This document shows positions 9,462-18,554 of a stretch of DNA of 64,000 nt, piece by piece. Position 1 is the first letter of the stretch. Every line of letters begins with the position of its first letter. The notes beneath the pieces are model-generated. The model ran no database searches. It was not told where the DNA came from and saw only the letters and a list, made by a program, of their open reading frames with translations. The stretch covers positions 1-64,000 of the forward strand of contig CAKPSF010000002.1 of the NCBI GenBank assembly GCA_934183305.1. The letters run 5' to 3'. Source of the DNA: an uncultured Clostridia bacterium (GTDB lineage: Bacteria > Bacillota > Clostridia > TANB77 > CAG-508). The translations under genes and the position numbers were made by a program.

Positions 9462-11699
9462 TTAAGTTAAATTTGCAGGATTTGTATCTACTATTATTCT
9501 TGTTGTTTTATTATTAGCTTTTTCTATTGCCATATTTATTATGTCTATAATTTTATTATTTAGTTTTCCTTTTAAAATTATTCTCCATCGATACTTATTC
9601 TTGATTTTATCTATTGGACAAGGCAGTGGTTTATATAGCACTATATTAATATTTTCTTTTTTTATTAACATATTAAGATATTTATACAGTGTTTCTGCTA
9701 CCTTGCTTATTTTATATTCATCAGTATCAGTTAGTCCAATACTTATTATATCGCAAAATGGTGGATATTTCAATTGTTTTCTTAGTTCTATTTCTGTATC
9801 ATAAAAAATATCATAATCTTGTTTTTGACTACATTCTATTGCAAAATTTTCAGGGTTGTATGTTTGCACAATTACTCTTCCTGGTAATTTATCTCTTCCT
9901 GCTCTTCCTGCTACTTGTGTTAATATCTGGAATGTTCTTTCATTTGCCCTATAATCTTCAATATATAAACTACTATCTGCTGCAATTACTCCAACTAATG
10001 TAACATTTGGAAAATGATGTCCCTTTACAACCATTTGTGTTCCAATTAGAATATCTATATTATCGTTTTTAAATTTATTTAGTATTTCTTCGTGAGAATT
10101 TTTCTTAGTTACTGTATCTACATCCATTCTTATTGTTGTTGCATTTGGAAATAGTTTATTAATTTCTTCTTCAAGTTTTTGTGTGCCAGTTCCAAAATAC
10201 TTAATATTTTTACTTTTACATTCAGGACATTCACTTAAGTTTTTTTGTTCATGTCCACAATAATGGCATTTTAATTTATTTCCTTTAGAGTGATATGTCA
10301 TTGTTATATTACAATTTTTACATTTAACAGTATAACCGCAATCTCTGCACATTACAAAAGTTGAAAATCCTCTTCTATTTAAAAATAGAATTGTTTGTTT
10401 TTTATTTTTTATGTTTTCCTCTATTGCTGAATATAGTTTTGTACTTAGTATGCTTCTATTTCCATTTGCAAGTTCTTGTCGTAAGTCTACTACTTCAACT
10501 GTTGGGAGTGATGCTTCATTTGCTCTTTTGGTAAGTGTAATTAATTCAATTTTTCCTGTTTGTGCTTTATAAAAACTGCATAAATCTGGTGTAGCACTTC
10601 CTAAAACAAGCGGAATATTATTTTGTTTTGCAATAAATCCAGCAAGTTCTTTTGCATTATATCTTGGGTTAGTTTCTGATTTATATGAACTGTCATGCTC
10701 TTCATCTATTATTATTAATCCTAGATTTTGAACAGGTGCAAAAATCGCAGAACGTGCTCCTATTACTATTTTACATTCTCCATTTTTTATTTTATTCCAT
10801 TGGTCATATCTTTCACCAATAGATAGTTTGCTATGTAATACTGCAATTTTTTCTTCTCCAAATCTAGCAATAAACCTGTCCACCATTTGAGGAGTTAAAG
10901 ATATTTCTGGAACTAAAACAATTGAAGTTTTATTCTTTTTTAAAACCTCATTTATTAATTGCAAATAAATTTCAGTTTTTCCAGAGCCTGTTACTCCATA
11001 AATTAAATATTCTTTGTTTTCGTTATTTTGTATGCTCTCATTTATCTTATCAAAAGCTTTTTGTTGTTCTAATGTTAATTTTAAGTTTTTTGTAGGTTCA
11101 ACCTTTTTATTTACGAACGGATTTCTTTCTACTTTCTCTTCTATTATTTCTATATATTCTTTCTTTTCAAGAGCTTTTAATACTGCACTTGTTGTATCTG
11201 TTATTGCCTCTAAATCTGCTGTTTGTATTCCTTCATTTTGTATTAAGAAATTTAATACTCTTTTTTGTTTATCAGATTTTATAATACCGTTTTCTATATC
11301 ATCTTCAATTTCTTCTATCTCTTTTTTTAAATATACAAAATTTAAGGTTTTATCTTTTATTCTATTATCTATGTTTTTAGTAGCTGTTCCTGGCGGAAGC
11401 ATTAATTTTATGCAATCTGAAATATTACAAAAGTATCTTCTTGCCATAAGTTTTGCAAGTTCTATATTTTCTTTAGTAAGTTTAATTCCATCTTGAATTT
11501 TAGCAATATCTTTAACTTTAAACTCTGATGAATTTTTAAAACCTATTACAAAACCCTCTTCAAACTTTTTTCCTCTACCAAAAGGAACCAATATTCTATC
11601 TCCAACACAAATAGTACCAAGCATATCGTTTGGTACGTTATAATCAAATATTTTATTTAAATCCTTCACATTACTATTTATTATAACTTGTGCTATCAT
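9462..11699 (-). CDS. priA: Primosomal replication restart helicase PriA
   Basis: A 745-residue 3'-5' helicase that reloads the replisome at stalled forks. Walker A is YGVTGSGKTEIYLQ and Walker B is LIIIDEEHDSSYK. A zinc-binding cysteine set follows (CRDCGYTVKCKNC and CHYCGHEQKNLSECPECKSK), then motif V/VI region VAGRAGRDKLPGRVIVQTY. It heads the priA-def-fmt-truB run, transcribed leftward. Confidence 0.95.
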   Translation of the reverse strand: MIAQVIINSNVKDLNKIFDYNVPNDMLGTICVGDRILVPFGRGKKFEEGFVIGFKNSSEFKVKDIAKIQDGIKLTKENIELAKLMARRYFCNISDCIKLMLPPGTATKNIDNRIKDKTLNFVYLKKEIEEIEDDIENGIIKSDKQKRVLNFLIQNEGIQTADLEAITDTTSAVLKALEKKEYIEIIEEKVERNPFVNKKVEPTKNLKLTLEQQKAFDKINESIQNNENKEYLIYGVTGSGKTEIYLQLINEVLKKNKTSIVLVPEISLTPQMVDRFIARFGEEKIAVLHSKLSIGERYDQWNKIKNGECKIVIGARSAIFAPVQNLGLIIIDEEHDSSYKSETNPRYNAKELAGFIAKQNNIPLVLGSATPDLCSFYKAQTGKIELITLTKRANEASLPTVEVVDLRQELANGNRSILSTKLYSAIEENIKNKKQTILFLNRRGFSTFVMCRDCGYTVKCKNCNITMTYHSKGNKLKCHYCGHEQKNLSECPECKSKNIKYFGTGTQKLEEEINKLFPNATTIRMDVDTVTKKNSHEEILNKFKNDNIDILIGTQMVVKGHHFPNVTLVGVIAADSSLYIEDYRANERTFQILTQVAGRAGRDKLPGRVIVQTYNPENFAIECSQKQDYDIFYDTEIELRKQLKYPPFCDIISIGLTDTDEYKISKVAETLYKYLNMLIKKENINIVLYKPLPCPIDKIKNKYRWRIILKGKLNNKIIDIINMAIEKANNKTTRIIVDTNPANLT

Positions 11700-11814
11700 A
11701 TTTGCTCCCCATAAACTGGTTATAGTATATCAAATTTTTTTCCAAAAGTCCACTTTGTCTTATTGCAAATCTTTATTTTTTATGATATAGTTCACTTAAA
11801 GGAGGTGAAAAAAT

Positions 11815-12024
11815 ATGAAAAACATCACAACTTATTCTAAAAGAAAATTTAGATTAAATTTCAGTATTTGGGACTTTAATGCAATTTCTGTTGCAAAAGC
11901 TTTTAATATTTCTCACAAAGCTTGTAAACCATTTAATATTGATGAGTTTTTTTATAACTTTGAAAAAGAACACAATTTATTAAACACTGTTGCAGAAAAT
12001 ACAGAGTCATACTCTTATTCCTAA
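11815..12024 (+). CDS. Hypothetical 69-residue protein
   Basis: It has a strong RBS (AAAGGAGGTGAAAAAAT) before ATG 11815. The product is basic and aromatic (MKNITTYSKRKFRLNFSIWDF...) with no membrane segment, and it ends Ser/Tyr-rich. I recognise no family. It is divergent from priA. A second overlapping frame (11990-12313) is open but low in complexity and has no RBS, so I did not annotate it. Confidence 0.5.
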   Translation: MKNITTYSKRKFRLNFSIWDFNAISVAKAFNISHKACKPFNIDEFFYNFEKEHNLLNTVAENTESYSYS

Positions 12025-12138
12025 CTATTATCTAAGTTTTTCTAAAAATGCCACTTTAAAGTTAAGAAATTTCTTTGAATATAGCTTAAATATTTCCTTT
12101 TCTTATTATTTAAAAACGAAATCAAAATTTTATACACA

Positions 12139-12262
12139 GTTCTCGTATATTTCTTATAATCCATATATTTATCCTAAATATTATTCAAAGAAAAAAGGAT
12201 TTGATAATTGTAGAAAATGTTTTTTCTTTAAGTATATAGTTTTATATAGAATATACGAGAAC
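12139..12262. repeat. Inverted repeat in the 12.0-12.3 kb non-coding stretch
   Basis: AGTTCTCGTATAT near 12139 and ATATACGAGAACT near 12250 are inverted copies about 95 bases apart. They could fold the stretch between the 69-residue gene and the convergent gene at 12310 into a long hairpin. Confidence 0.4.
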
Positions 12263-12309
12263 TATGTTGAGATATTAGATATTCTACATTTTAAGAATAA
12301 TTATAAACT

Positions 12310-12846
12310 TTAAAATGGGCCGGGACCAAATGGTGGTCTTACAGGTGGTCTAAATGGTGGTCTATTTGGTCTTCCTAGCAATTCTCTTAATACCAATATT
12401 CGTATTAAATCTCTTAATAATGGATTTCTATTTCTATCTTCTTGCCTACTTAATGTTGCATCTGCCAAATTACTTTTTCCATTCATATTTTCTGGTCTTA
12501 CATTCTTAGTTGTTTGATTATTATTTACCACATTACTATTATTTCTATTCTCTTTTGAAATCTCAATATTCTCAATGTTTATGTATATTTCATTTGTTAT
12601 TCTACTTACTAAATCCTCTGTTATATTTTCATTTGTATTCATGCATGCTTTGCACACCATTGGGTATATTATTCTATAAATTTCAGGATACATATTATCA
12701 ATATTTGCTTGATTATCCCCAAAATTATTTTCACTCTCATAGAATTGGTTATTTGGATACATATTCATATTATTCATCATTGCTGGATTTACATTATATC
12801 CTAGATTATTCCTCATATACTCTTCATATGGATTATTATCATACAT
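12310..12846 (-). CDS. Hypothetical Asn-rich/Pro-rich protein, possibly coat-associated
   Basis: The 178-residue protein has an Asn/Met/Tyr-rich N-terminus, a short conserved-looking core (MYPEIYRIIYPMVCKACMN with two Cys, then ITEDLVSRITNEIYINIE), and an Arg/Pro-rich tail ending PPFRPPVRPPFGPGPF. Such composition is common in spore coat or surface proteins of Clostridia, but that role is a guess. A good RBS (GGAGGTTTTTT) precedes the start. It is followed by no clear terminator. Confidence 0.7.
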   Translation of the reverse strand: MYDNNPYEEYMRNNLGYNVNPAMMNNMNMYPNNQFYESENNFGDNQANIDNMYPEIYRIIYPMVCKACMNTNENITEDLVSRITNEIYINIENIEISKENRNNSNVVNNNQTTKNVRPENMNGKSNLADATLSRQEDRNRNPLLRDLIRILVLRELLGRPNRPPFRPPVRPPFGPGPF

Positions 12847-12908
12847 AAAAAAACCTCCATAACATATTTTTTATATATTATGAAGATTATATATTTTTAG
12901 TGATTAAT

Positions 12909-14309
12909 TTATAAATTATTTACTAATTCTTTAAATTTATTTCCTCTTTCTTCGAAGTTTTTAAACATATCAAAGCTTGCACTTGCTGGTGAAAATAAAA
13001 CTACATCTCCTGGTTTTGCAACTTTTTTTGCTGTTTGAACAGTTTCTTCAAACTTTTCACACATATATATTTTTATGTCTTTTTGTTGTTTTTCATTTTC
13101 TGCTTTTACTGCATCAAATATTTTATGTGCTGTTGCACCTATTAATATTAAACTATCTACTTTTTCTAATATAGGTTTTCCAATCGGCGTATAGTCTAAA
13201 TTCTTATCATATCCACCTGCTATAAGGACTATTCTTTGATTAAATGAATTTAAACCGGCAATTGTTCTTGTTGGAGATGTTCCTATTGAATCGTTATACC
13301 ATTTAACTCCATCAATTTCTTTTACAAATTCTAATCTATGTTCTACACCTTTAAATTCTTTTATAACTTTAGCTGCTTTTTCAGGTGATACTAAACTCAT
13401 TGTAGCAGCAATTGTAGCACAAGCATTCTCATGCATATGTCTTCCTCTTAATATTAAATCATCCGTATTTAAAATATGTTTTCTTAATTTGTCTTTACAT
13501 TCTTTAATTATATTATCGTCAAGTATTATTCCATCTTCTAATTTCGTTTTACTACTATAAAATATAACTTTACCTTCTGCTTCTTTTGCAGCTTCTCTTG
13601 TTATGTCATTATCATAATTTAATACTACTATTCCTTTATCATTTTGATATTTAAAAATATTTTTCTTAGCTTCAATATATTCTTCATAATCTTTATGTAC
13701 ATTCAGATGATTAGGTGTAATATTGGTTATAACTGAAATATCTGGACTTATTTTCATTCCCATTAATTGAAAACTGCTTAATTCAAGAACAGCAATATCT
13801 TCTGGCTTCATCTCATTTACTTTTGTAAATAATGGTATTCCAATATTTCCTCCTAAATAACAATTATACCCGTTATTTTTAAGTATTTCATAAATTAATG
13901 TTGTTGTTGTTGTTTTACCATCACTTCCAGTTATTCCAATAACTTTGCCTGGAAAAACTTTCATAAACATTTCTATTTCTGTTGTAACTATTGCTCCATT
14001 TTGTTGTTCTGCAACTAACTCTGGTTTTGTAGGCATACAACTAGGTGCTCTAAATATTATATTAAATCCATTTAAATTCTTTAAAGAATCTGAACCCAAT
14101 GAAGTTTCAAAGCCATATCTAGTAATTTTATCCACTACTTCATTTGATAATTTATCCATTGTTCTATCATCAAATACTGTAACATTTGCATTCAAGTTAT
14201 GCATATAGTCTAAAAGTGGAATGTTACTAACGCCTAATCCTATTATTGCAACTTTACTTTTGCTTAAAAATTCATTTAGCTCTTCTAACTTTTCGTTTTT
14301 ATATTCCAT
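12909..14309 (-). CDS. murD: UDP-N-acetylmuramoylalanine-D-glutamate ligase
   Basis: It adds D-glutamate to UDP-MurNAc-L-Ala in cytosolic peptidoglycan precursor synthesis. The 466-residue protein has a Rossmann N-domain (VAIIGLGVSNIPLL), the ATP-binding loop GITGSDGKTTTTTLI, LELSSFQL, ITPNHLNVH and the C-domain motifs GVEHRLEFV and YNDSIGTSPTRTIAGL. It lies 13 bases downstream of the CMP-kinase-like gene. Confidence 0.95.
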   Translation of the reverse strand: MEYKNEKLEELNEFLSKSKVAIIGLGVSNIPLLDYMHNLNANVTVFDDRTMDKLSNEVVDKITRYGFETSLGSDSLKNLNGFNIIFRAPSCMPTKPELVAEQQNGAIVTTEIEMFMKVFPGKVIGITGSDGKTTTTTLIYEILKNNGYNCYLGGNIGIPLFTKVNEMKPEDIAVLELSSFQLMGMKISPDISVITNITPNHLNVHKDYEEYIEAKKNIFKYQNDKGIVVLNYDNDITREAAKEAEGKVIFYSSKTKLEDGIILDDNIIKECKDKLRKHILNTDDLILRGRHMHENACATIAATMSLVSPEKAAKVIKEFKGVEHRLEFVKEIDGVKWYNDSIGTSPTRTIAGLNSFNQRIVLIAGGYDKNLDYTPIGKPILEKVDSLILIGATAHKIFDAVKAENEKQQKDIKIYMCEKFEETVQTAKKVAKPGDVVLFSPASASFDMFKNFEERGNKFKELVNNL

Positions 14310-14322
14310 ATTTTCCCCCTAA

Positions 14323-15021
14323 TTATATTTTAATTTTCGGTTTTATAACTTCTAATACTTGATTTGTTGATTCTTCCACAGACTTAGCTTGTGTAACATC
14401 AATTTTTATTGTGTTTGGATATATTTTATAAAAGCCTGCCATTTTCTGCAACAAATCTCGCAATTTTATGTTTCTTTTTATAGCCCTTATATTTTTATTT
14501 TCATTATATTGTATGCATTTTCTTTTTACTCGTTCATTTAGACTAGCTGTTATAAATAAATGATAATCTATTTGTGGATAAATTTGCATTATTGCTCTTC
14601 CAGAAACAATAACATCATTTGTTTGTTTTAATTCATCTATTATTTCTCTTGCATATTCAAATAGTTTTGTATTATCTGCAATTCCACCAACTAAAGACAC
14701 AGCAAGAGATGATGCTTTTGATTGTAGTTCTTCTTCGTTTGCAAGTTTTCCATTAATATAAATAACTGACTCTCTATTTTCTATTCTAATTTCAACCTTT
14801 AGCTCGTCCATGCATTTTTTTATATCTATATTTTTCATTGTTCTTCTTAATTTAAATAAATTAGGTTCTTTTTGCATTAAGCAATATACAATAGCTCTAT
14901 AAAGATTTCCGCCATTTAATAATATAGCATTTTCATCTTTTTTTAATAGCTCTCTACATATGCTTGTCTTACCAGAGCCAACTAGCCCTTCTATTCCTAT
15001 TACTATATTTTCGTTTTTCAT
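14323..15021 (-). CDS. Cytidylate-kinase-like P-loop nucleotide kinase
   Basis: The protein is about 232 residues with a P-loop GIEGLVGSGKTSICREL near the start. The region GGNLYRAIVYCLM parallels the substrate-binding DTGAMYRA of CMP kinases. IVSGRAIMQIYPQIDYHLFITASLNERVKRK parallels the RDIGT...FLTAS...R lid region. The substrate is therefore probably CMP/dCMP, but the diverged motifs leave it open. I prefer the second ATG (15021), four codons in, as GAGGGA precedes it. Confidence 0.8.
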   Translation of the reverse strand: MKNENIVIGIEGLVGSGKTSICRELLKKDENAILLNGGNLYRAIVYCLMQKEPNLFKLRRTMKNIDIKKCMDELKVEIRIENRESVIYINGKLANEEELQSKASSLAVSLVGGIADNTKLFEYAREIIDELKQTNDVIVSGRAIMQIYPQIDYHLFITASLNERVKRKCIQYNENKNIRAIKRNIKLRDLLQKMAGFYKIYPNTIKIDVTQAKSVEESTNQVLEVIKPKIKI

Positions 15022-15121
15022 ATTATCCCTCATTTTTCTTTATTGCATAATTATTATATAACTAATATTGTGAAAAATCTAGACCTTCACTTTAATTAAT
15101 TTAAAACTCAAAATGGAATAA

Positions 15122-15151
15122 AACTCAAAGAAGCGGTAACACCACCGCTTC
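15122..15151 (-). terminator. Terminator after the 56-residue Cys-rich gene
   Basis: GAAGCGGT (15130-15137) and ACCGCTTC (15144-15151) form a GC-rich hairpin; on the minus strand it is followed by TTTGAGTTTT. Confidence 0.7.
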
Positions 15152-15170
15152 CCTGGTTTCTTCTTATGTC

Positions 15171-15341
15171 TTAATTGTTTCCACAGCACCCAAAGTTTGT
15201 GAATAATAGTAAAAATACTATTAAGAAAAATAATACAGTGCTGTCTCCACCGCAGCCATTATTGTTACATCCACAGCTTCTAAATAAGCCACTAAGTGGT
15301 CCACCTGAATAAGTATTGTTATTTCTCATTTCTTCTTGCAT
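15171..15341 (-). CDS. Small Gly/Cys-rich membrane protein, 56 residues
   Basis: It begins at ATG 15341 behind a GGAGGAAAAT-type RBS. The product reads MQEEMRNNNTYSGGPLSGLF, then a Cys/Asn/Gly stretch (RSCGCNNNGCGG), one membrane helix (VLFFLIVFLLLFTNF) and GCCGNN. The layout, Gly/Cys-rich with one short helix, resembles the small YjcZ/sporulation-membrane peptides of Firmicutes, but I cannot assign a family. It has its own terminator. Confidence 0.65.
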   Translation of the reverse strand: MQEEMRNNNTYSGGPLSGLFRSCGCNNNGCGGDSTVLFFLIVFLLLFTNFGCCGNN

Positions 15342-15432
15342 TTTATTTTCCTCCTATATTAATTTATATATTATAGTATGAAAGTTTTATTTTTTGTGTT
15401 ACAATATATAGAGAATAAACGGAGGTTTTATA

Positions 15433-17815
15433 ATGAATAAACCAGAATTACTTTCTCCTGTTGGAGATTTTGAATGTTTAAAAGCAGCAGTGCAAAATGG
15501 CGCTGATGCTGTATATTTGGGTTGTGCAGATTTTAATGCAAGATATAGTGCTAAAAATTTTAGTTTAGAGGAATTAGAAAATGCAATTGATTATGCTCAT
15601 TTAAGAAATGTAAAAGTTTTTCTTACCTTAAATACTTTGATAAAAGATGATGAATTAGATGTAGCAGTTGAATTAGCTAGAAAAGCATATAATTGCGGAA
15701 TAGATGGATTAATTATTCAAGATTTTGGACTTTCTAATGTTTTAAAAAAAGAAATGCCGGATTTACCATTACACGCAAGCACCCAAATGACTTGCCACAG
15801 TTTATCTGGAGCACAATTTTTACAAGAAAAAGGCTTTAAAAGAATTGTATTATCTAGAGAATTATCTTTAGAAGAAATTAAATATATTAAATCTAATACA
15901 TCTACTGAAATTGAAGTATTTGTTCATGGTGCTTTATGTATTTGTTACTCTGGTCAATGTTTGTATTCAAGTATAATTGGAGGACGTTCACGGAAATCGT
16001 GGCAAATGTGCTCAAGGTTGCCGTTTACCCTACTCTTTATTAGAAAACGAAAATATAATTGATAAAGGCTATTTATTAAGTCCTAGAGATCTATGCTCTT
16101 TAGAATTATTACCAGAATTAATTTCAGCCGGAGTTGATTCTTTAAAAATTGAAGGTAGAATGAAGACTCCTGAATATGTTGCAACTGTTACTAGAATTTA
16201 CAGAAAGTACATAGACAAAATATTTAATAATGAAAAATATATTATTGAAGAACAAGATAAAAAAGATTTATTGCAGGTATTTAATAGAGGCGGTTTTTCA
16301 ACCGGACATTTATTAAATGAATCTAATAAAGAATTAATATTTAAAGAAAAACCTAATAATATGGGGATATATATTGGAAATGTTTCAAACTATAACTCAA
16401 ACAAAGGTCATATAACTTTATCTTTAAATGAAGCAATTTCAATTGGTGATACAATAACATTTCAAAATGAAAATACTAAATACACTATATCTGAACTTAT
16501 GATTGGCAATAAAAATTTAACAACTTGTGATTCACCTAATAAAGTTACAATTGGTAGAATGAAAGGAAACATTAAACCTGGAGATAAAATATATAGATTA
16601 GCTAGTAAAGAACTTTCTTCTAGAGCCAAAGCATCATATATTACAGAAAATATAAAAAATCCTATTAAAGTCAAATTAGATGTAAATTTAAACAAGCCAT
16701 TAACTTTAAAAATTTTTGATAACAATAATAATGAAGTTACTGTTGAGTCTAATGAAATTGTTGTTGAAGCATTAAAATCCCCTATAACTAAAGAAAGATT
16801 AGAACAACAATTAAATAAATTAGGTGACGCCCCATTTTATTTTAGTAACATAGAAATCAATTTAGATAATAATGTATTCGTTCCTCATATAAGTACAATA
16901 AATGAATTAAGAAGAAATGCTATTAATAAATATGAAGAGATTTTAGTTAATAAATATAAAAGAAACATTCTGCCTATTTCAAATATTTCATTTAATAACG
17001 AAAAAACACCTAATAAAAATAAAAAAATATGTGTATTGCTAAATAACTTAAATTTGGATTTTACCTATTTAGATTTAAAGAATATTGATAAATTATATAT
17101 TCCACTTAAATATTTTCATTTAAATAATTACAGTAACTTATTAAAAACTTTAACAGATAATTTTAATGTATATATTTATATGCCTTCTATTATTAAACCA
17201 AATTATAGAAATCTATTTAAAGACACAATTAATAATTCCTTAAAGCAATATAAAATTAAAGGATTTATTATCTCTAATATTGGAAACTTCAAGTTATTAG
17301 AAGAATATATAAACGATTTTGAATTTATTGGTAACTATACTTTAAACTTCTTTAATAATATGACTAATAACTTTTTAAAAATTAATACATTAACAATCTC
17401 ACCAGAATTAAATAAAGAAGAAATAAACAATATTAATTCAAATTCTAAAAACACAACCGAATTTATCGTTTATGGTAATTTACCACTTATGACTTCTAAC
17501 TACTGTTTATTAGGTAAGTCAAACAAATGTTATCCAGGTTGCAAGCAAAAATGTAAAGAGAATAATAAATATTATTTAAAAGATAGAATGAATTTCACTT
17601 TTAGAATTATACCAGACAATATACAAACTATATCTACAATTTACAATAGTAAAATCACTTGCATTGACACAACCGAACTTAATGTTGACAATTATAGAAT
17701 TGATATATTAGATGAAGATATTGAAGAAATAAATAACATTATAAACACAATTAAAAAACACAAACGCTTAGAAGGAAAAAACTATACAAATGGAAATTTT
17801 AATAGAATAGTATAA
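15433..17815 (+). CDS. U32-family peptidase (collagenase-like), +1 shift at CGG
   Basis: ATG 15433 follows CGGAGG. The U32 core is clear: PELLSPVGDFECLKAAVQNGADAVYLG split over the start, HASTQMTCHS, and the signature EVFVHGALCICYSGQCLYSS. The frame breaks at codon 187, CGG (15991-15993). Skipping one base gives IIGGRSGNRGKCAQGCRLPYS, the usual U32 motif carrying Cys ligands. The restored protein is 793 residues with the long C-terminal (DUF3656-type) half and a second cysteine cluster (CLLGKSNKCYPGCKQKC). Members act as proteases or in tRNA/ubiquinone hydroxylation; the substrate is unknown here. Confidence 0.88.
15991..15994 (+). other. CGGA +1 recoding site in the U32 peptidase gene
   Basis: The zero-frame context is CGT TCA CGG AAA TCG. 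Dropping C15991 gives CGT TCA GGA AAT CGT GGC AAA, which is exactly the conserved RSGNRGK of U32 peptidases. The zero frame runs on to 16062 before stopping. A GGAGG lies at 15979-15983, possibly by chance. Confidence 0.8.
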
Positions 17816-17844
17816 AGAGCTTAAATAAAATATTTAAGCTCTTT
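17814..17844. terminator. Bidirectional terminator after the U32 peptidase gene
   Basis: AAAGAGCTTAAATA and TATTTAAGCTCTTTT form a hairpin between convergent genes; the DUF2442 gene stop is inside it. Confidence 0.8.
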
Positions 17845-18100
17845 TATAATCCTTATAATTTATACTATCATAATACAAACTTTCAGGACATACGTCTTCT
17901 CCATTTTCCCATTCAACTGTTTCTCCTCTTGGTTTGACATTTTCAAAATATTCTCTTATTTTTAATTTATTATAACTTTCTATTTTTTGTATAAGTTCTT
18001 TCATATCAAAAGCTTTTTCTTCCCCTGTTTCAAATTTTAAATATATCCAGTAATTATCTAACGCTCTTACCTTTAATATATCTGGTGTGATTTCACACAT
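17834..18100 (-). CDS. DUF2442 family protein
   Basis: An 88-residue protein with the DUF2442 pattern: an N-terminal VRALDNYWIYLKFETGEEKAFDM and a C-terminal VEWENGEDVCPESLYYDS. It lies 22 bases after a DUF4160 gene. The two families commonly occur side by side and are suspected of being toxin-antitoxin-like, but no activity is established here. Confidence 0.85.
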   Translation of the reverse strand: MCEITPDILKVRALDNYWIYLKFETGEEKAFDMKELIQKIESYNKLKIREYFENVKPRGETVEWENGEDVCPESLYYDSINYKDYKRA

Positions 18101-18122
18101 ATCAATTTCCCCCTATTTAACA

Positions 18123-18389
18123 TTAATTTAATGGTTTTATTTTAAAATACTTATTTTCTTCTTGCATCAGTATCCACAATGAATTTAATTCTTCTTTATG
18201 TATTTGTATCCAGGCTTGAATTAATTTGTCTTGTTTTGTTGGCATCTCTCCATTTAATTTATTTGATTCTAAATCATAAGTTGACTTAAACTCATTATAT
18301 CTTGCGTGAAGATGTGGCTTATGATGTCTTTCAATTTCATTATAAAACATGCTAATAATTATTCCATAAAATTGTGAAATAATTGGCAA
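18123..18389 (-). CDS. DUF4160 family protein
   Basis: An 88-residue protein with the DUF4160 core MPIISQFYGIIISMFYNE followed by HHKPHLHARYNE and a helical C-terminus (LIQAWIQIHKEELNSLW). The RBS GGAGGT is upstream. It forms a probable two-gene unit with the DUF2442 gene. Confidence 0.85.
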   Translation of the reverse strand: MPIISQFYGIIISMFYNEIERHHKPHLHARYNEFKSTYDLESNKLNGEMPTKQDKLIQAWIQIHKEELNSLWILMQEENKYFKIKPLN

Positions 18390-18480
18390 TTTGTATCACC
18401 TCCAATATTATATCAATTATATGTATTTTTTTCAATACGGTTTTGTGAAAATTCAAACTATTGAATTATAGTTTAATAGA

Positions 18481-18533
18481 AAAAAAGATTAACTTTAGAA
18501 TACATCATTATATTCTAATAGTCAATCTTTTTC
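18481..18533 (-). terminator. Terminator after mgtE
   Basis: AAAAGATTRAC and GTCAATCTTTTT flank an inner TTAGAATA/TATTCTAA stem; a T run follows on the minus strand. Confidence 0.75.
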
Positions 18534-18554
18534 GTATCTCATTATTCGACAATT

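Noticed and set aside
11990..12313. 107-residue Tyr/Phe/Lys-rich frame
   Set aside because: No RBS, low complexity and overlap with the 69-residue gene; more likely chance openness in AT-rich DNA.
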